DNA of 64,000 bases from an uncultured Cohaesibacter sp. (GTDB lineage Bacteria; Pseudomonadota; Alphaproteobacteria; Rhizobiales; Cohaesibacteraceae): positions 248,001 to 312,000 of the forward strand of contig NZ_OY759854.1 in NCBI RefSeq assembly GCF_963662805.1, read 5' to 3'. Of the stretch, positions 37,240 to 46,171 are shown in pieces. The translations under genes were made by a program, and so were the position numbers. The number at the start of each line of letters is the position of its first letter. Within the stretch, counting starts at the first letter, position 1. The notes under the pieces were generated by a model. That model saw nothing but the letters and a program-made list of their open reading frames with translations, made no database searches and had not been told where the DNA came from.

Positions 37240-37276
37240 CAAAGCAAAGGTTTGAGTTTCCCAAACCTTTGCTTTG
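37240..37276. promoter_or_regulatory. Perfect 15-bp inverted repeat upstream of HAD/transporter operon
   Basis: CAAAGCAAAGGTTTG (37240-37254), 7-base spacer, exact reverse complement at 37262-37276. The core TTTG-N7-CAAA has T-N11-A geometry, the usual LysR-type operator spacing. It is about 175 bases upstream of the HAD start and may bind the LysR regulator encoded at the other end of the operon. No U-tract follows on either strand, which speaks against a terminator. Confidence 0.55.
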
Positions 37277-37475
37277 GCATCGGAGAAAATGGAGGGATTT
37301 TACGGATAAACGCTGCCGGGTGGCATGCTCCTCAAGCGGAGCGATCAGGCTTTGAGGGCCCGATGATGCCCGTTGAGGGCCAAGCTTCAGACAGTCGGGA
37401 GAGTGTCAGGTTCCTCAGGAGCGCTACGATCCAGTCTTAACTGTCACGAGGTCGTCTGAAATAGGTCCTGACAGA
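37277..37475. other. Intergenic region, no recognisable gene
   Basis: The gap 37065-37548 separates the HAD operon start from the chemoreceptor stop. Apart from the inverted repeat at 37240-37276 and terminator-like stems near 37483-37541 nothing is recognised; the short plus-strand frame ending at 37440 shows no family features. Confidence 0.4.
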
Positions 37476-37511
37476 CCGCCAAAAGCGGCGGTTTCCTTCG
37501 GAAGGTTCCGA

Positions 37512-37541
37512 TCAATAAGGCCCCGCAGGTGCGGGGCCTCA
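37512..37541 (-). terminator. Terminator of chemoreceptor gene
   Basis: On the minus strand GGCCCCGC-ACCT-GCGGGGCC forms an 8-bp GC stem followed by TTATTG, just past the chemoreceptor stop. A second stem ACCGCC/GGCGGT lies further downstream near 37472-37492. Confidence 0.7.
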
Positions 37542-37548
37542 GGCGCAA

Positions 37549-39585
37549 TTATCCTGCACGGACCTGCGCCAGGAATTTGCTCACTTCGGTCTTGAGCAAA
37601 TTGGTCTGGCTTGCAAGCTCGCCAGCCGCAGTCATCACCTCGGCCGACGTGGAGCCGGTTTCCTGAGATGCCTTGGAAACGGCAACCACGCTGTCATTGA
37701 CCAGCTTGGTGCCTTGCGAAGCCTGATGAATGTTGCCTGCAATTTCCTGTGTCGCCGCAGTCTGTTCTTCCATCGCAGCCGCAATCGCTGTCGCGATATC
37801 ATCGACCTGCTGGATCACGACATTGACGTCTTCCATCGAGCCGGAGGCCAGTTTGGTCGAGTTCTGAATGTTGGTGATCTGCTGGGCGATATCGGCAGTT
37901 GCCTTGGCGGTCTGCCCGGCCAGCGCCTTGACCTCACCGGCAACGACGGCAAAGCCCTTTCCGGCTTCTCCGGCCCGGGCGGACTCAATGGTGGCATTGA
38001 GCGCCAGCAAGTTGGTTTGCTCCGCAATGCTCGAGATCATCTCGACCACTTCGCCGATCTTGTTGGCGGTGTCGGCAAGCATGCGCATCTGGTTGTTGGC
38101 ATCGTGAACCTTTGTGACCGCATCCCGGCTGGAAACAGAGGCCTGCACCACTTGCTGACTGATTTCGGCGATGGTGCTGGTCATTTCCTCTGTGGCGCTC
38201 GCCACGGTCTGAACATTTGAGGTGGTCTGTTCCGATGCATGGGTCGCCGAAACGGCTTCCTTTTTGGCCTGATCCGAAATCTGCGACATGGCCTTGGCGG
38301 TGGAATTCAGCGCGAATGACGCGGTTGAGACTGTCTCGACGATGGAGCCGATGTTGGCATCGAAGTCATCAGCCAACTTCTGGATTGCGCGCTTTTTCTC
38401 AGTTTCGGCATTGGCCTGATCTTTGGCTCTGTGCTCAGCCATTCGTTGTTGTTCGGAGACGGAATCCTTGAATTTCTCCAAGGCACTGCGCAGACGTCCC
38501 AGCTCATCCGAAGATGTCCAGTCGGGCATGCGCGTATCGATCTTGCCCTCTGAAAGGCGACCGGCGGTGGTTTCCAGATCCACAAGTCGCTTGACGATGA
38601 ACTTGCGAACTACCCAGATGCTGCCCACAAAAAGTACCAGCATGACAGCAAAGCCTGCGATGCCAATCCCTCGCGCCATTTGGGTCTCATCCTGAAGCGC
38701 CGCAACGCGGTCGTTCGCAACCGTGAGAATCCGATCTTCTGCTCTGTCCATTTCTTCAATGAAGGTGGTGAATGCGGCGTCAAACGCCTCATCTGCCTCC
38801 GCGCCCAGATTTCGCAAGCTCGCTTTCTTGTCATATCTCTGTTGGGCGAACTCCGCCAACTTGCCGACATCCTCCGCGATGGCACGGGTATCCGGTGAGG
38901 ACTGCATCATCTCGACCGATGCCCTGGCTGCTGCAAAATTGGCTAGGACTTCGCCAAAATCCTCACCCTCGTCACCGCCCAGAATTTCAGCTGTAAGGAG
39001 ATGCCCATTGGCCAAGGCGTATTTTGCCGTTCCGGCCTGACGCTGAAGGGCGGCGTTGCCGAGATCGCCGTCAGCCAGCTTGGAAACTCTTGCAATCAGC
39101 CCCTCATACATCTGATCGAATGCTTCATCCACATCAGATCCTACACCCTGATTTTCCGCCAGACCGCTATGTCGGACCTCTGCCGCTTTCTTGAAGCCTT
39201 GAACTCGGGTGGAGACCGAACCAATCATCTCTCGAACCTGAGGGTCTTCGGCCCGTGGGATGGTGCGACCGTCCATTGTGCTGCCATCAAGGATGGCCCC
39301 GGCATAGGCGCCGGCCTTGTCAATCAGCGCCCAGACTTCCGAAATGTCTTCGGCTGCATCTCCGGCCATGATTTCTTCAAAAACCAGATGCGCCATGGTC
39401 GTGGACATCTTGATTTCCGCGACCGCTTGCACCAACGGGGCATCGCGTTGCCCGATGTTGAGGCCATATTGTCCAACTTGTCCAGTACTATTGACCGAAA
39501 GAAGGTTCGTTACTGCTGACACTAATAGCAATAGAAAGAAAACGAGACCTATTTTTCTTGACACACTTAAAGAAAACCCACGCAT
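37549..39585 (-). CDS. Methyl-accepting chemotaxis protein
   Basis: 678 residues from ATG 39585 (GAGGTGCATTG precedes). Membrane segment at ~12-32, a ~280-residue periplasmic helical sensor, second segment GIGIAGFAVMLVLFVGSIWVV (~310-330), HAMP (RLVDLETTAGRLSEGKIDTR) and the conserved signalling tip IAEQTNLLALNATIESARAG. The C-terminus (FLAQVRAG) has no CheR/CheB tethering pentapeptide. Sensor ligand unknown; placement among transporter operons suggests response to one of their substrates. Confidence 0.93.
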   Translation of the reverse strand: MRGFSLSVSRKIGLVFFLLLLVSAVTNLLSVNSTGQVGQYGLNIGQRDAPLVQAVAEIKMSTTMAHLVFEEIMAGDAAEDISEVWALIDKAGAYAGAILDGSTMDGRTIPRAEDPQVREMIGSVSTRVQGFKKAAEVRHSGLAENQGVGSDVDEAFDQMYEGLIARVSKLADGDLGNAALQRQAGTAKYALANGHLLTAEILGGDEGEDFGEVLANFAAARASVEMMQSSPDTRAIAEDVGKLAEFAQQRYDKKASLRNLGAEADEAFDAAFTTFIEEMDRAEDRILTVANDRVAALQDETQMARGIGIAGFAVMLVLFVGSIWVVRKFIVKRLVDLETTAGRLSEGKIDTRMPDWTSSDELGRLRSALEKFKDSVSEQQRMAEHRAKDQANAETEKKRAIQKLADDFDANIGSIVETVSTASFALNSTAKAMSQISDQAKKEAVSATHASEQTTSNVQTVASATEEMTSTIAEISQQVVQASVSSRDAVTKVHDANNQMRMLADTANKIGEVVEMISSIAEQTNLLALNATIESARAGEAGKGFAVVAGEVKALAGQTAKATADIAQQITNIQNSTKLASGSMEDVNVVIQQVDDIATAIAAAMEEQTAATQEIAGNIHQASQGTKLVNDSVVAVSKASQETGSTSAEVMTAAGELASQTNLLKTEVSKFLAQVRAG

Positions 39586-39799
39586 CAATGCACCTCAAAG
39601 CTCCAAATTCATTGATTGTGAGAAATAATAGTTAATTGATACTTACCAGAGATTGGAATAGATTTTGGATAAACATGGAGTCAAAAGTATTTCGACGCTT
39701 CACGAAGGCGAGACTTTCCGACAGACCACCGCTTGCCAGCCCCAAAAGCCATCATTGAGATCGAACAAAGGCCAGTTATGTACCAACAGTCGAACCGCA

Positions 39800-40504
39800 T
39801 CACTGACGTCGGGAAAGCTCCCTGATAACCTCTTCCATGAAAATGAAGAAAACGGTTCTGCTCTTCTCGTAAACCTTGAGGCCTGCGGGCTGATGGCCGT
39901 CGGTCAGGCAAAAGATGCGGTCATAGCGGGTCAGGACAGAGGGGTTGTATTCCTCCATGATGAGCGCCACCTCGGCCCCTTTTGCCTTAGTTTCCCGGTG
40001 GATCTCTTCAAAGGATTTAAAGGCGCCTGTGACGGTGAAAACCAGAAGCAGCGTGTTGGCATCAATGATCGAGGAGGCCGTGAGATCATCGGGAACAGCG
40101 ATGCAGATCTTGTTGGTGCAGGTCTTGAACTTGTACTCGAAATACTGAGCACAGAGATAAGACGGTCCATATCCCAACAACACCAGCTTGTTGCTGTCAT
40201 GGATGAGGCTGGCCAGTTCCTGCACCTTGTTTTGATCGAAGGTCTCAAGAAAGCGCCCGATCCGCTCCAGCTCGCTTGACGGTTTGGCTTCTGGCTGTGC
40301 CCGGGCATAGAGATAGTCGAGATATTTCTTGTAATTGGCAAATCCCAGTTTCTGCACGAATTTCGAAATCTTGGAGACCGAGCAGTTGCACATCTGTGCC
40401 GCGTCGGTGATGCGGATCGTCTCCGCTGTCCGGCTGGCTTGCTTGAGGGTTGAGTGGATCTGCCGCTCCAGCGGGTTCAGTGCGTCGAAATCTATGTTGA
40501 ACAT
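39800..40504 (-). CDS. RpiR-family transcriptional regulator
   Basis: 234 residues. N-terminal HTH_6 (RITDAAQMCNCSVSKISKFVQKLGFANYKKYLDYL) and a C-terminal SIS-type sugar-phosphate domain (LVLLGYGPSYLCAQYFEYKF; LLLVFTVTGAFKSFEEI). Divergent from the FAD oxidase/ETF operon with palindromic TGGAAAATTTTCCA sites between them; it likely represses that operon and itself. A phosphosugar made by the operon's FGGY kinase is a plausible inducer. Confidence 0.9.
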   Translation of the reverse strand: MFNIDFDALNPLERQIHSTLKQASRTAETIRITDAAQMCNCSVSKISKFVQKLGFANYKKYLDYLYARAQPEAKPSSELERIGRFLETFDQNKVQELASLIHDSNKLVLLGYGPSYLCAQYFEYKFKTCTNKICIAVPDDLTASSIIDANTLLLVFTVTGAFKSFEEIHRETKAKGAEVALIMEEYNPSVLTRYDRIFCLTDGHQPAGLKVYEKSRTVFFIFMEEVIRELSRRQ

Positions 40505-40564
40505 GGTGAGCCTTGCGCGGCCGCTGGCCGCCGTGATGATGTCTCGGCCAGCCTACGCTCGATT

Positions 40565-40663
40565 TGGAAAATTTTCCAGCTCAAATATGGAAAATTTTCC
40601 AATATTTTCTAATAACAGTGCATAATGCGGAAAATTTTGACGTAAAAATTGTGAGATTTTCCA
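40565..40663. promoter_or_regulatory. Tandem RpiR-type operators in divergent promoter
   Basis: Two exact copies of the palindrome TGGAAAATTTTCCA at 40565-40578 and 40588-40601 are 23 bases apart (about two helical turns, same face). A third, imperfect copy CGGAAAATTTTGAC lies at 40628-40641 and half-sites ATTTTCCA at 40656-40663 and near 40697-40704. Such AT-centred dyads suit an RpiR regulator, whose gene starts at 40504. Confidence 0.75.
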
Positions 40664-40726
40664 TTCAGCAGTAGGCTCCCCTCAACATCAGAAGATAATT
40701 TTCCAATCCAGACAGGAGGAAAGAAA

Positions 40727-42223
40727 TTGGATTCCGCGACGATTTTGGACCAATTGGCTAAGCTGGTTGCCCCCGACCAGATCAATCAGAACGAAGAGGA
40801 TTTGTACGAAGCCTCAGCCGACCGCTACAAGAAATACGCCAAGGCCAGAAAGGTCCTTGATGTTCCCGCCCCCATCGCCATCGTCTATCCCGACAGTGCC
40901 GAACAGGTCAGCACCCTGCTCAAGTTTTGCAACGACAATGCCATCAACGTGATCCCCCGGTCAGGCATGACAGCGACAGAGGGCGGCCTTGAAAACTGGA
41001 AAGAGACCACGCTGGTTGTTGATACGGTGCGGCTCGACAAGATCATCAAGATCGATCCCTACAACAGCCAGGCAACCGTCGAGGCCGGAGTCGCCCTACA
41101 GACCCTTGAGGATGAGCTGCGCAAGATCGGCTACACCACCGGGCACTCGCCGCAGTCCAAGCCAGTCGCCAAATATGGTGGTCTTGTTGCTACGCGCTCT
41201 ATCGGCCAGTTCTCCACCCTTTACGGCGGCATCGAGGACATGGTTGTCGGTCTGGAATGCGTCTTTCCCGATGGCCAGATTTCCCGCGTCAAGAATATCC
41301 CGCGTCGTGCCGGTGGTCCGGACATCCGCCATATCGTCATCGGAAACGAAGGCTCTCTTTGCTACATCACCGAAGTGACGGTGAAGATCTTCAAATACTA
41401 TCCCGACAACAACAAGTTTTATGGCTATCTGGTCAAGGACGTCGAGAGCGGCATCAAGATCCTGCGCGAAGTGATGGTGAATGGCTTCCGCCCCTCTGTC
41501 GCCCGTGTTTATTCCGAAGAGGATGCAGCCCAGCATTTCTATCATTTCCACGACAACAAATGCGTCCTGCTGTTCATGGCCGAAGGCCCCAAAGGCATTG
41601 CCGAGGCAACCGGCGTAGCGATCGAGGAAGCCGTCGAGACCTTCAAGGATGGCATCATCCGTCAAGTCGACAGCCAGTTGATCGAAGACTGGTTCAACCA
41701 CCTGAACTGGTCCCAGAAGGACATCGACGACGAAGTCGCGGAAATGAAGGCAAAAGACTCCCATGCGGGCTTCACCACGGAGATCTCGGCCGACTGGCAG
41801 ACCATCCCCATCATCTATGATGCGGTGATGGAGCGGGTGCGCAAGGAGTTTCACCGTGCCGAAGACCTGACCATGCTCGGTGGCCATTCCTCGCACAGCT
41901 ATCTCAATGGGACGAACATGTATTTCGTCTACAACTACCGGATCAACTGCGCGCCGGAAGACGAGATGCTGGTCTATCACCATCCGCTTCAGACGATCAT
42001 CGTCGAAGAGACGCTCAAGCATGGCGGCTCCATGTGCCATCACCACGGCATCGGCAAGTATCGCAGCGAATGGACCAAAGCCGAACATGGCTCCGCCTTC
42101 TACATGCTCGAAAAGCTCAAGGAAGCCTTCGATCCGAAGGGGATCATGAATTACGGCACCATTTTCCCTCAGGAAGCGGTCAAGAAATACATCTATCAGG
42201 ACGATGAACCCGGCGATCGGTGA
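40727..42223 (+). CDS. FAD-linked oxidase (AGPS / D-lactate dehydrogenase-like)
   Basis: 498 residues, starting at TTG 40727 because GGAGGAAAGAAA precedes it and no ATG is near. N-terminal PCMH-type FAD domain (IVYPDSAEQVSTLLKFCN; TTGHSPQSKPVAKYGGLVA; IRHIVIGNEGSLCYITEV) and a C-terminal domain with GGSMCHHHGIGKYR, the His cluster seen in alkyl-dihydroxyacetone-phosphate synthases, ending DPKGIMNYGTIFP. It would oxidise a hydroxy-acid or polyol(-phosphate) and pass electrons to the EtfBA pair encoded two genes downstream. Substrate not known. Confidence 0.88.
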   Translation: MDSATILDQLAKLVAPDQINQNEEDLYEASADRYKKYAKARKVLDVPAPIAIVYPDSAEQVSTLLKFCNDNAINVIPRSGMTATEGGLENWKETTLVVDTVRLDKIIKIDPYNSQATVEAGVALQTLEDELRKIGYTTGHSPQSKPVAKYGGLVATRSIGQFSTLYGGIEDMVVGLECVFPDGQISRVKNIPRRAGGPDIRHIVIGNEGSLCYITEVTVKIFKYYPDNNKFYGYLVKDVESGIKILREVMVNGFRPSVARVYSEEDAAQHFYHFHDNKCVLLFMAEGPKGIAEATGVAIEEAVETFKDGIIRQVDSQLIEDWFNHLNWSQKDIDDEVAEMKAKDSHAGFTTEISADWQTIPIIYDAVMERVRKEFHRAEDLTMLGGHSSHSYLNGTNMYFVYNYRINCAPEDEMLVYHHPLQTIIVEETLKHGGSMCHHHGIGKYRSEWTKAEHGSAFYMLEKLKEAFDPKGIMNYGTIFPQEAVKKYIYQDDEPGDR

Positions 42224-42315
42224 TCGCTGCCTGACGCAAGGACAGGGCTGGCGGACTGTTGGGAGACAGGAAGGTCTGCCGGCCTCATCACAACAAGATG
42301 TTTTGGAGGAATAAA

Positions 42316-43611
42316 ATGTCTGGAAACAACCTGAAGAGATATTTCCAGTTTTTCCTGATCGTTCTGGCAGCTGGCGCCATCTATCCGGTGATCTATCTGC
42401 GCACCAACTATCAGGTGACCATTCTGGAAGTGTTTGGTCTGACGTCGTCCGACCTCAACAATTTCTATTCCGTTCTGGGGCTGGCCTATATCATCGGCTA
42501 TATTCCGAGCGGGCTCATGAGCGACCGCTTTTCGGCCAAATGGCTGATCTCGGTGTCTCTTGCTGGTACCGCCCTCTGCGGCTTCTGGTTCGCAACGGTG
42601 CCCGATCCCTCTCAGGTGCGGATCATTTTCTTCCTCTGGGGTTTCTTCTCGGTCTTCACCTTCTGGAGTGCCCATATGAAGCTGGTCAAGATGCTGGCCA
42701 GATCGTCCGAAGAAGGGCGATTCTTCGGTATTCTTGATGGGGGTCGAGGCGTCGTCGAAGCCCTGATGGGAACCATCGGGCTGGCGGTCTTTGCGGCCAT
42801 TCTTGGCTCCAGTACGGAACTGGCAACCAAGACGTCTGCTCTTGTCTCCGTGATCAATCTCTACTCTGCGATTGTCATGGCCTGCGCCATTCTTATCGCG
42901 CTTTTGGTCGACAGCGAGGAAAAGCTGGCCGAGCACAGAGAGCATGTGGGCGATCGTGCCGAGGCGGAAAAATTCCACTTCAAGGACATCGGCAAGCTGC
43001 TCATCAACGGCAATGTCTACCTAATGGGTAGCGTCATCTTCATGGGCTACGCCACCTTCTGGACCGTCTATTATCTCGGCGGCTTTCTGCAGACCAAGGT
43101 TGGCGTTGATGCCGTGACCGTTGGTACGATCACGACCATCGTGCTGTGGATGCGGCCGGTTGGCGGCTTCATTGGCGGTTTCCTCGCCGACCGCATTGGC
43201 CGTCCGCAAACCGTCGCGGGCTCTGTGGTCGGGGCGGCGGTGTTGCTTATCCTGCTCACCATCCTGCCAATCACCTCGGTGAAGACCTTCTATGTGGTGA
43301 TCGTGCTTCTCGGCATCTTCCTTTATGCGATCCGCGGCACCTACTGGTCACTGTTGGGTCAGTGCGGCATTGATGCGGTCCTCATGGGCACGGCGATCGG
43401 GGTGATTTCCTTCATTGGCTATCTGCCAGACATCATCCTGCCGCAGCTGAACTCCTACCTCACCGCCACCTTTGGCGACGTGGGAGGCTATGACGCCTAC
43501 TTCCTCGTCAGCGCTGGCTTTGCCCTGATCGGAGCGGTCTTTGCCCTGATCTACGGACGCATCAACGGCAGAACCAGTCAGGTTGAACCGAAAGCCATTC
43601 TGGAAAGCTGA
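42316..43611 (+). CDS. MFS transporter (sugar/organic acid type)
   Basis: 431 residues, about 12 membrane segments. Start 42316 follows TTGGAGGAAT and gives MSGNNLKRYFQFFLIVLAAG; longer readings add unlike sequence. Visible MFS motifs: LAYIIGYIPSGLMSDRFSAK after TM2 and GGFLADRIGRPQTVAG in the second half. Likely carries the substrate of the FAD oxidase across the inner membrane. The EtfB start shares its last stop base. Confidence 0.9.
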   Translation: MSGNNLKRYFQFFLIVLAAGAIYPVIYLRTNYQVTILEVFGLTSSDLNNFYSVLGLAYIIGYIPSGLMSDRFSAKWLISVSLAGTALCGFWFATVPDPSQVRIIFFLWGFFSVFTFWSAHMKLVKMLARSSEEGRFFGILDGGRGVVEALMGTIGLAVFAAILGSSTELATKTSALVSVINLYSAIVMACAILIALLVDSEEKLAEHREHVGDRAEAEKFHFKDIGKLLINGNVYLMGSVIFMGYATFWTVYYLGGFLQTKVGVDAVTVGTITTIVLWMRPVGGFIGGFLADRIGRPQTVAGSVVGAAVLLILLTILPITSVKTFYVVIVLLGIFLYAIRGTYWSLLGQCGIDAVLMGTAIGVISFIGYLPDIILPQLNSYLTATFGDVGGYDAYFLVSAGFALIGAVFALIYGRINGRTSQVEPKAILES

Positions 43612-44405
43612 TGAAGCTCGTCTGTCTCATCAAATATATCTCCGAAAGAGATCGGAGCGCGTCGGGGACGGAACTGTCCGCCCCTGACGATGGGATCGCG
43701 CGGTTCGCGATCAATCCTGATGATGCCAGTGCTTTGGCCTTCGCCCTGAACCTCAAGAAGGAAAGGCCGGATATCACGCTCGAACTCATCACCGTCTCGA
43801 CAAAGGCTGTCCTGCCGCTGGTCGAGGATGCGGTGCGGCTCGGAGTTGATCGTGCGACCCTCATTCTGGATCGGGACACTATGGGCAATGACGCGCTCAC
43901 AACAGTTGGACTTCTCAACCGGCATCTGTCGGGAGCCGGGGCGGATTGCATCCTGACGGGCAGTCAGAGCCTTGATGGCGGTTCCGGATCCGTTCCGCCA
44001 ATGCTGGCGGAGCTGCTTCAGCTGCCGCAGATGTCATTCGCCTCTGCGTTGGATCTGCCTTCAACCGAAAAAGGCCATGTGCGGGTCCAGTTGGTCGATG
44101 GGCAATGGGCGACGGACTATGAACTCGAGCTCCCGGCAATGGTGGGCTTTACGGCGATGAGCGGGCTCAAGCTGCCGTTCCTTCGCCTCAAAGACAAACG
44201 TCGGTCTGTTGGCGATCAGGTTTGCCTGATGGAGACGACCGATGCGGCGCTGGACGGAGCTCCCAAGTGGCAGCCCGAGCGACGCACAGAGCAGGTCGAA
44301 ATAAGGGAGCTACCACTTCGCACGCGTCAACAGACGGTTGTGTCGATGGATCGAGAAGGGTTGGAGACGGTTATCTCCTTTCTGAAACAAAAGAACTTTA
44401 TCTGA
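43611..44405 (+). CDS. Electron transfer flavoprotein beta subunit-like
   Basis: 264 residues of the EtfB/FixA family: MKLVCLIKYISERD at the N-terminus, NPDDASALAFALNL where housekeeping EtfB has NP.DE.A.E, GSQSLDGGSGSVPPMLAELL, and a C-terminal recognition-loop region. Divergent from typical EtfB (for example, the family's NE-YD-ALEEA becomes NPDDASALAFA). It forms a heterodimer with the EtfA-like product 12 bases downstream and most probably takes electrons from the FAD oxidase. Confidence 0.88.
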   Translation: MKLVCLIKYISERDRSASGTELSAPDDGIARFAINPDDASALAFALNLKKERPDITLELITVSTKAVLPLVEDAVRLGVDRATLILDRDTMGNDALTTVGLLNRHLSGAGADCILTGSQSLDGGSGSVPPMLAELLQLPQMSFASALDLPSTEKGHVRVQLVDGQWATDYELELPAMVGFTAMSGLKLPFLRLKDKRRSVGDQVCLMETTDAALDGAPKWQPERRTEQVEIRELPLRTRQQTVVSMDREGLETVISFLKQKNFI

Positions 44406-44417
44406 GATTTCAATCAC

Positions 44418-45380
44418 ATGCGCCGGGCACTCATCTATATCGAAGACGGATATGCCTCTCAGGGACCGAACCTAAGTCAGGTAGCACGTGCTGTTCTTGG
44501 GGATGGTCCTTGCGAGACCTGTGCCCTCGTCACCGCAGACCCCGTGGATGACCTGCGCGGCGCATTTGATTGCATCTTTGACGCTCGAAACGAGAAGCTT
44601 GATCCGTTTGATGCCGCTGCAATGGCTGCGCTGATCAGCACGCTGCATGAAGACCATCCCTTCGATTGCATCGTGATGGCCGCCACCCTATCAGCCGTCA
44701 TGCTGGCCCCAAGGCTTGCGGTGCGCAGCGATTGCGGGCTGGTCACCGATGTCGATGGCATCGAATGGCAGGATGACCAACTGATCTGTTTTCGTCTGGC
44801 CCATGGTGGCCGGACGAGGGTCGGTATCGCGGTGAGCAATGATGTACCCCCGTTGCTCACCGTGCGGCCCGATGCCTTCGACCCGCAAGAGCGGAGGCCC
44901 ATTAAGCAGACCCGGATCGTGGAGGTGACCGATACGGCTCGCCCCGATGCGCCGACCCGCCTACGCAAGATCACAAGGTGCGAGATCGCCGAGCCCGATA
45001 TCCGCCAGAGCGCCGTGTTGGTTGCTGGTGGCGGCGGCATTGCTGACAACTTTGACGCACTACGCCCCTTGGCGGAGGCGTTGGGTGGAGAGGTCGCGGC
45101 CAGTCGCGCCATCGTGGATCGGGGGTTCGCGCCACGACGCATTCAGGTGGGCCAGTCGGGCAATCACGTTGCGCCACGTCTCTACATCGCGCTCGGCATT
45201 CACGGCGCGATCCAGCATGTCACCGCGATCCGTGGCGCTGATTATCTCATTTCCGTCAACACCAATGCGAATGCACCAATTTGCAGCCTGTCCGACATTG
45301 TCGTCGTGGGAGATGCATTCGCATTCGTTGACGCGCTACTCAAAAGAATCAAGGAGGAAAAAGGCAATGGAAATGTCTGA
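44418..45380 (+). CDS. Electron transfer flavoprotein alpha subunit-like
   Basis: 320 residues. N-terminal Rossmann-like half is weakly conserved; the C-terminal FAD domain is clear: LVAGGGGIADNFDALRPLAE, ASRAIVDRGF, QVGQSGNHVAPRLYIALG, IHGAIQHVTAI and VNTNANAPICSLSDIVVVGD. The Arg of the usual GRG motif is replaced (AGGGGI). Overlaps the SDR gene by 14 bases. Electron acceptor (ETF-ubiquinone oxidoreductase) is not encoded in the window, nor are fixC/fixX, so this is not a nitrogen-fixation fix set. Confidence 0.88.
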   Translation: MRRALIYIEDGYASQGPNLSQVARAVLGDGPCETCALVTADPVDDLRGAFDCIFDARNEKLDPFDAAAMAALISTLHEDHPFDCIVMAATLSAVMLAPRLAVRSDCGLVTDVDGIEWQDDQLICFRLAHGGRTRVGIAVSNDVPPLLTVRPDAFDPQERRPIKQTRIVEVTDTARPDAPTRLRKITRCEIAEPDIRQSAVLVAGGGGIADNFDALRPLAEALGGEVAASRAIVDRGFAPRRIQVGQSGNHVAPRLYIALGIHGAIQHVTAIRGADYLISVNTNANAPICSLSDIVVVGDAFAFVDALLKRIKEEKGNGNV

Positions 45381-46146
45381 CTTCAACATGAACTTCTTTT
45401 CCCTGGCGGGAAAGAATGCAATCGTCACGGGCGGCAATGGCGGGCTGGGGCGGGCTTTCTGCACCGCACTGGCAAAGGCGGGTGCCAATGTCTTTGTGCC
45501 AAGCATCGTTGACGATGATGGCTCTACGCGCAAGCTGGTTGAGGACTGCGGCACCAAATATCACTTCATGCTTGCCGACATCACCGCAGAGGGTGAGTGC
45601 AAGCATATCGTCGACGAATGCGTCCGTTCGCTCGGCAGCGTCGATATTCTGGTGAACTGCGCCGGCATCAGCATCAACGAGCGCGATGTCACCAAGTTCG
45701 GCCGCGCCCAGTGGGACAAGATGGTTTCGGTCAACTTCACCGCAGCCTTTGAGATGATCCACGAGGTCTGCCCGCACATGATCAAGCAGCAGAGCGGCAA
45801 GATCATCAACATTGCCTCGCTCTTCTCCTTCCTCGGTGGCCAGTGGTCTCCGGCTTATGCCGCCACCAAGCACGGCATCGTCGGCCTGACGAAATCCATG
45901 TGCGATGAGCTTGCCCAGTTCAACATTCAGGTCAACGCCATCGCTCCGGGATATTTCGCGACCCCTCTGACCGAAATGACCCGCAAGGACGAAAAGCGCA
46001 ACGCCGAGATCCTCGCCCATATTCCGGCCAACCGCTGGGGCTGGACGGCCGATCTGATGGGGGCCACCGTCTTTCTGGCGAGCCACGCGGCGGACTATAT
46101 CAACGGAACCGTTCTCACCGTGGACGGCGGATATATGATGCGCTGA
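45367..46146 (+). CDS. SDR-family dehydrogenase (KduD/gluconate 5-dehydrogenase-like)
   Basis: 259 residues. Start 45367 is set by AAGGAGGAAAAAGGC. NAD(P) motif VTGGNGGLGRAF, NCAGIS, catalytic Ser in INIASLFSFLGG and YAATKHGIVGLTK (Tyr-x3-Lys), then NAIAPGYFATPLT and a C-terminal VDGGYMMR. Resembles 2-keto/5-keto gluconate and deoxygluconate dehydrogenases. Probably interconverts a keto and hydroxyl group of the same substrate handled by the FAD oxidase and kinase. Confidence 0.9.
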   Translation: MEMSDFNMNFFSLAGKNAIVTGGNGGLGRAFCTALAKAGANVFVPSIVDDDGSTRKLVEDCGTKYHFMLADITAEGECKHIVDECVRSLGSVDILVNCAGISINERDVTKFGRAQWDKMVSVNFTAAFEMIHEVCPHMIKQQSGKIINIASLFSFLGGQWSPAYAATKHGIVGLTKSMCDELAQFNIQVNAIAPGYFATPLTEMTRKDEKRNAEILAHIPANRWGWTADLMGATVFLASHAADYINGTVLTVDGGYMMR

Positions 46147-46171
46147 GCCTGAGGAACAAGGACGTGTGACA

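Noticed and set aside
37207..37440. 77-codon plus-strand open frame
   Set aside because: It spans the perfect inverted repeat, has no ribosome site and no family-like composition.
43611..45380. Nitrogen-fixation fixAB genes
   Set aside because: No fixC, fixX or nif genes are nearby and the operon holds sugar genes; a generic or dedicated ETF is the better call.
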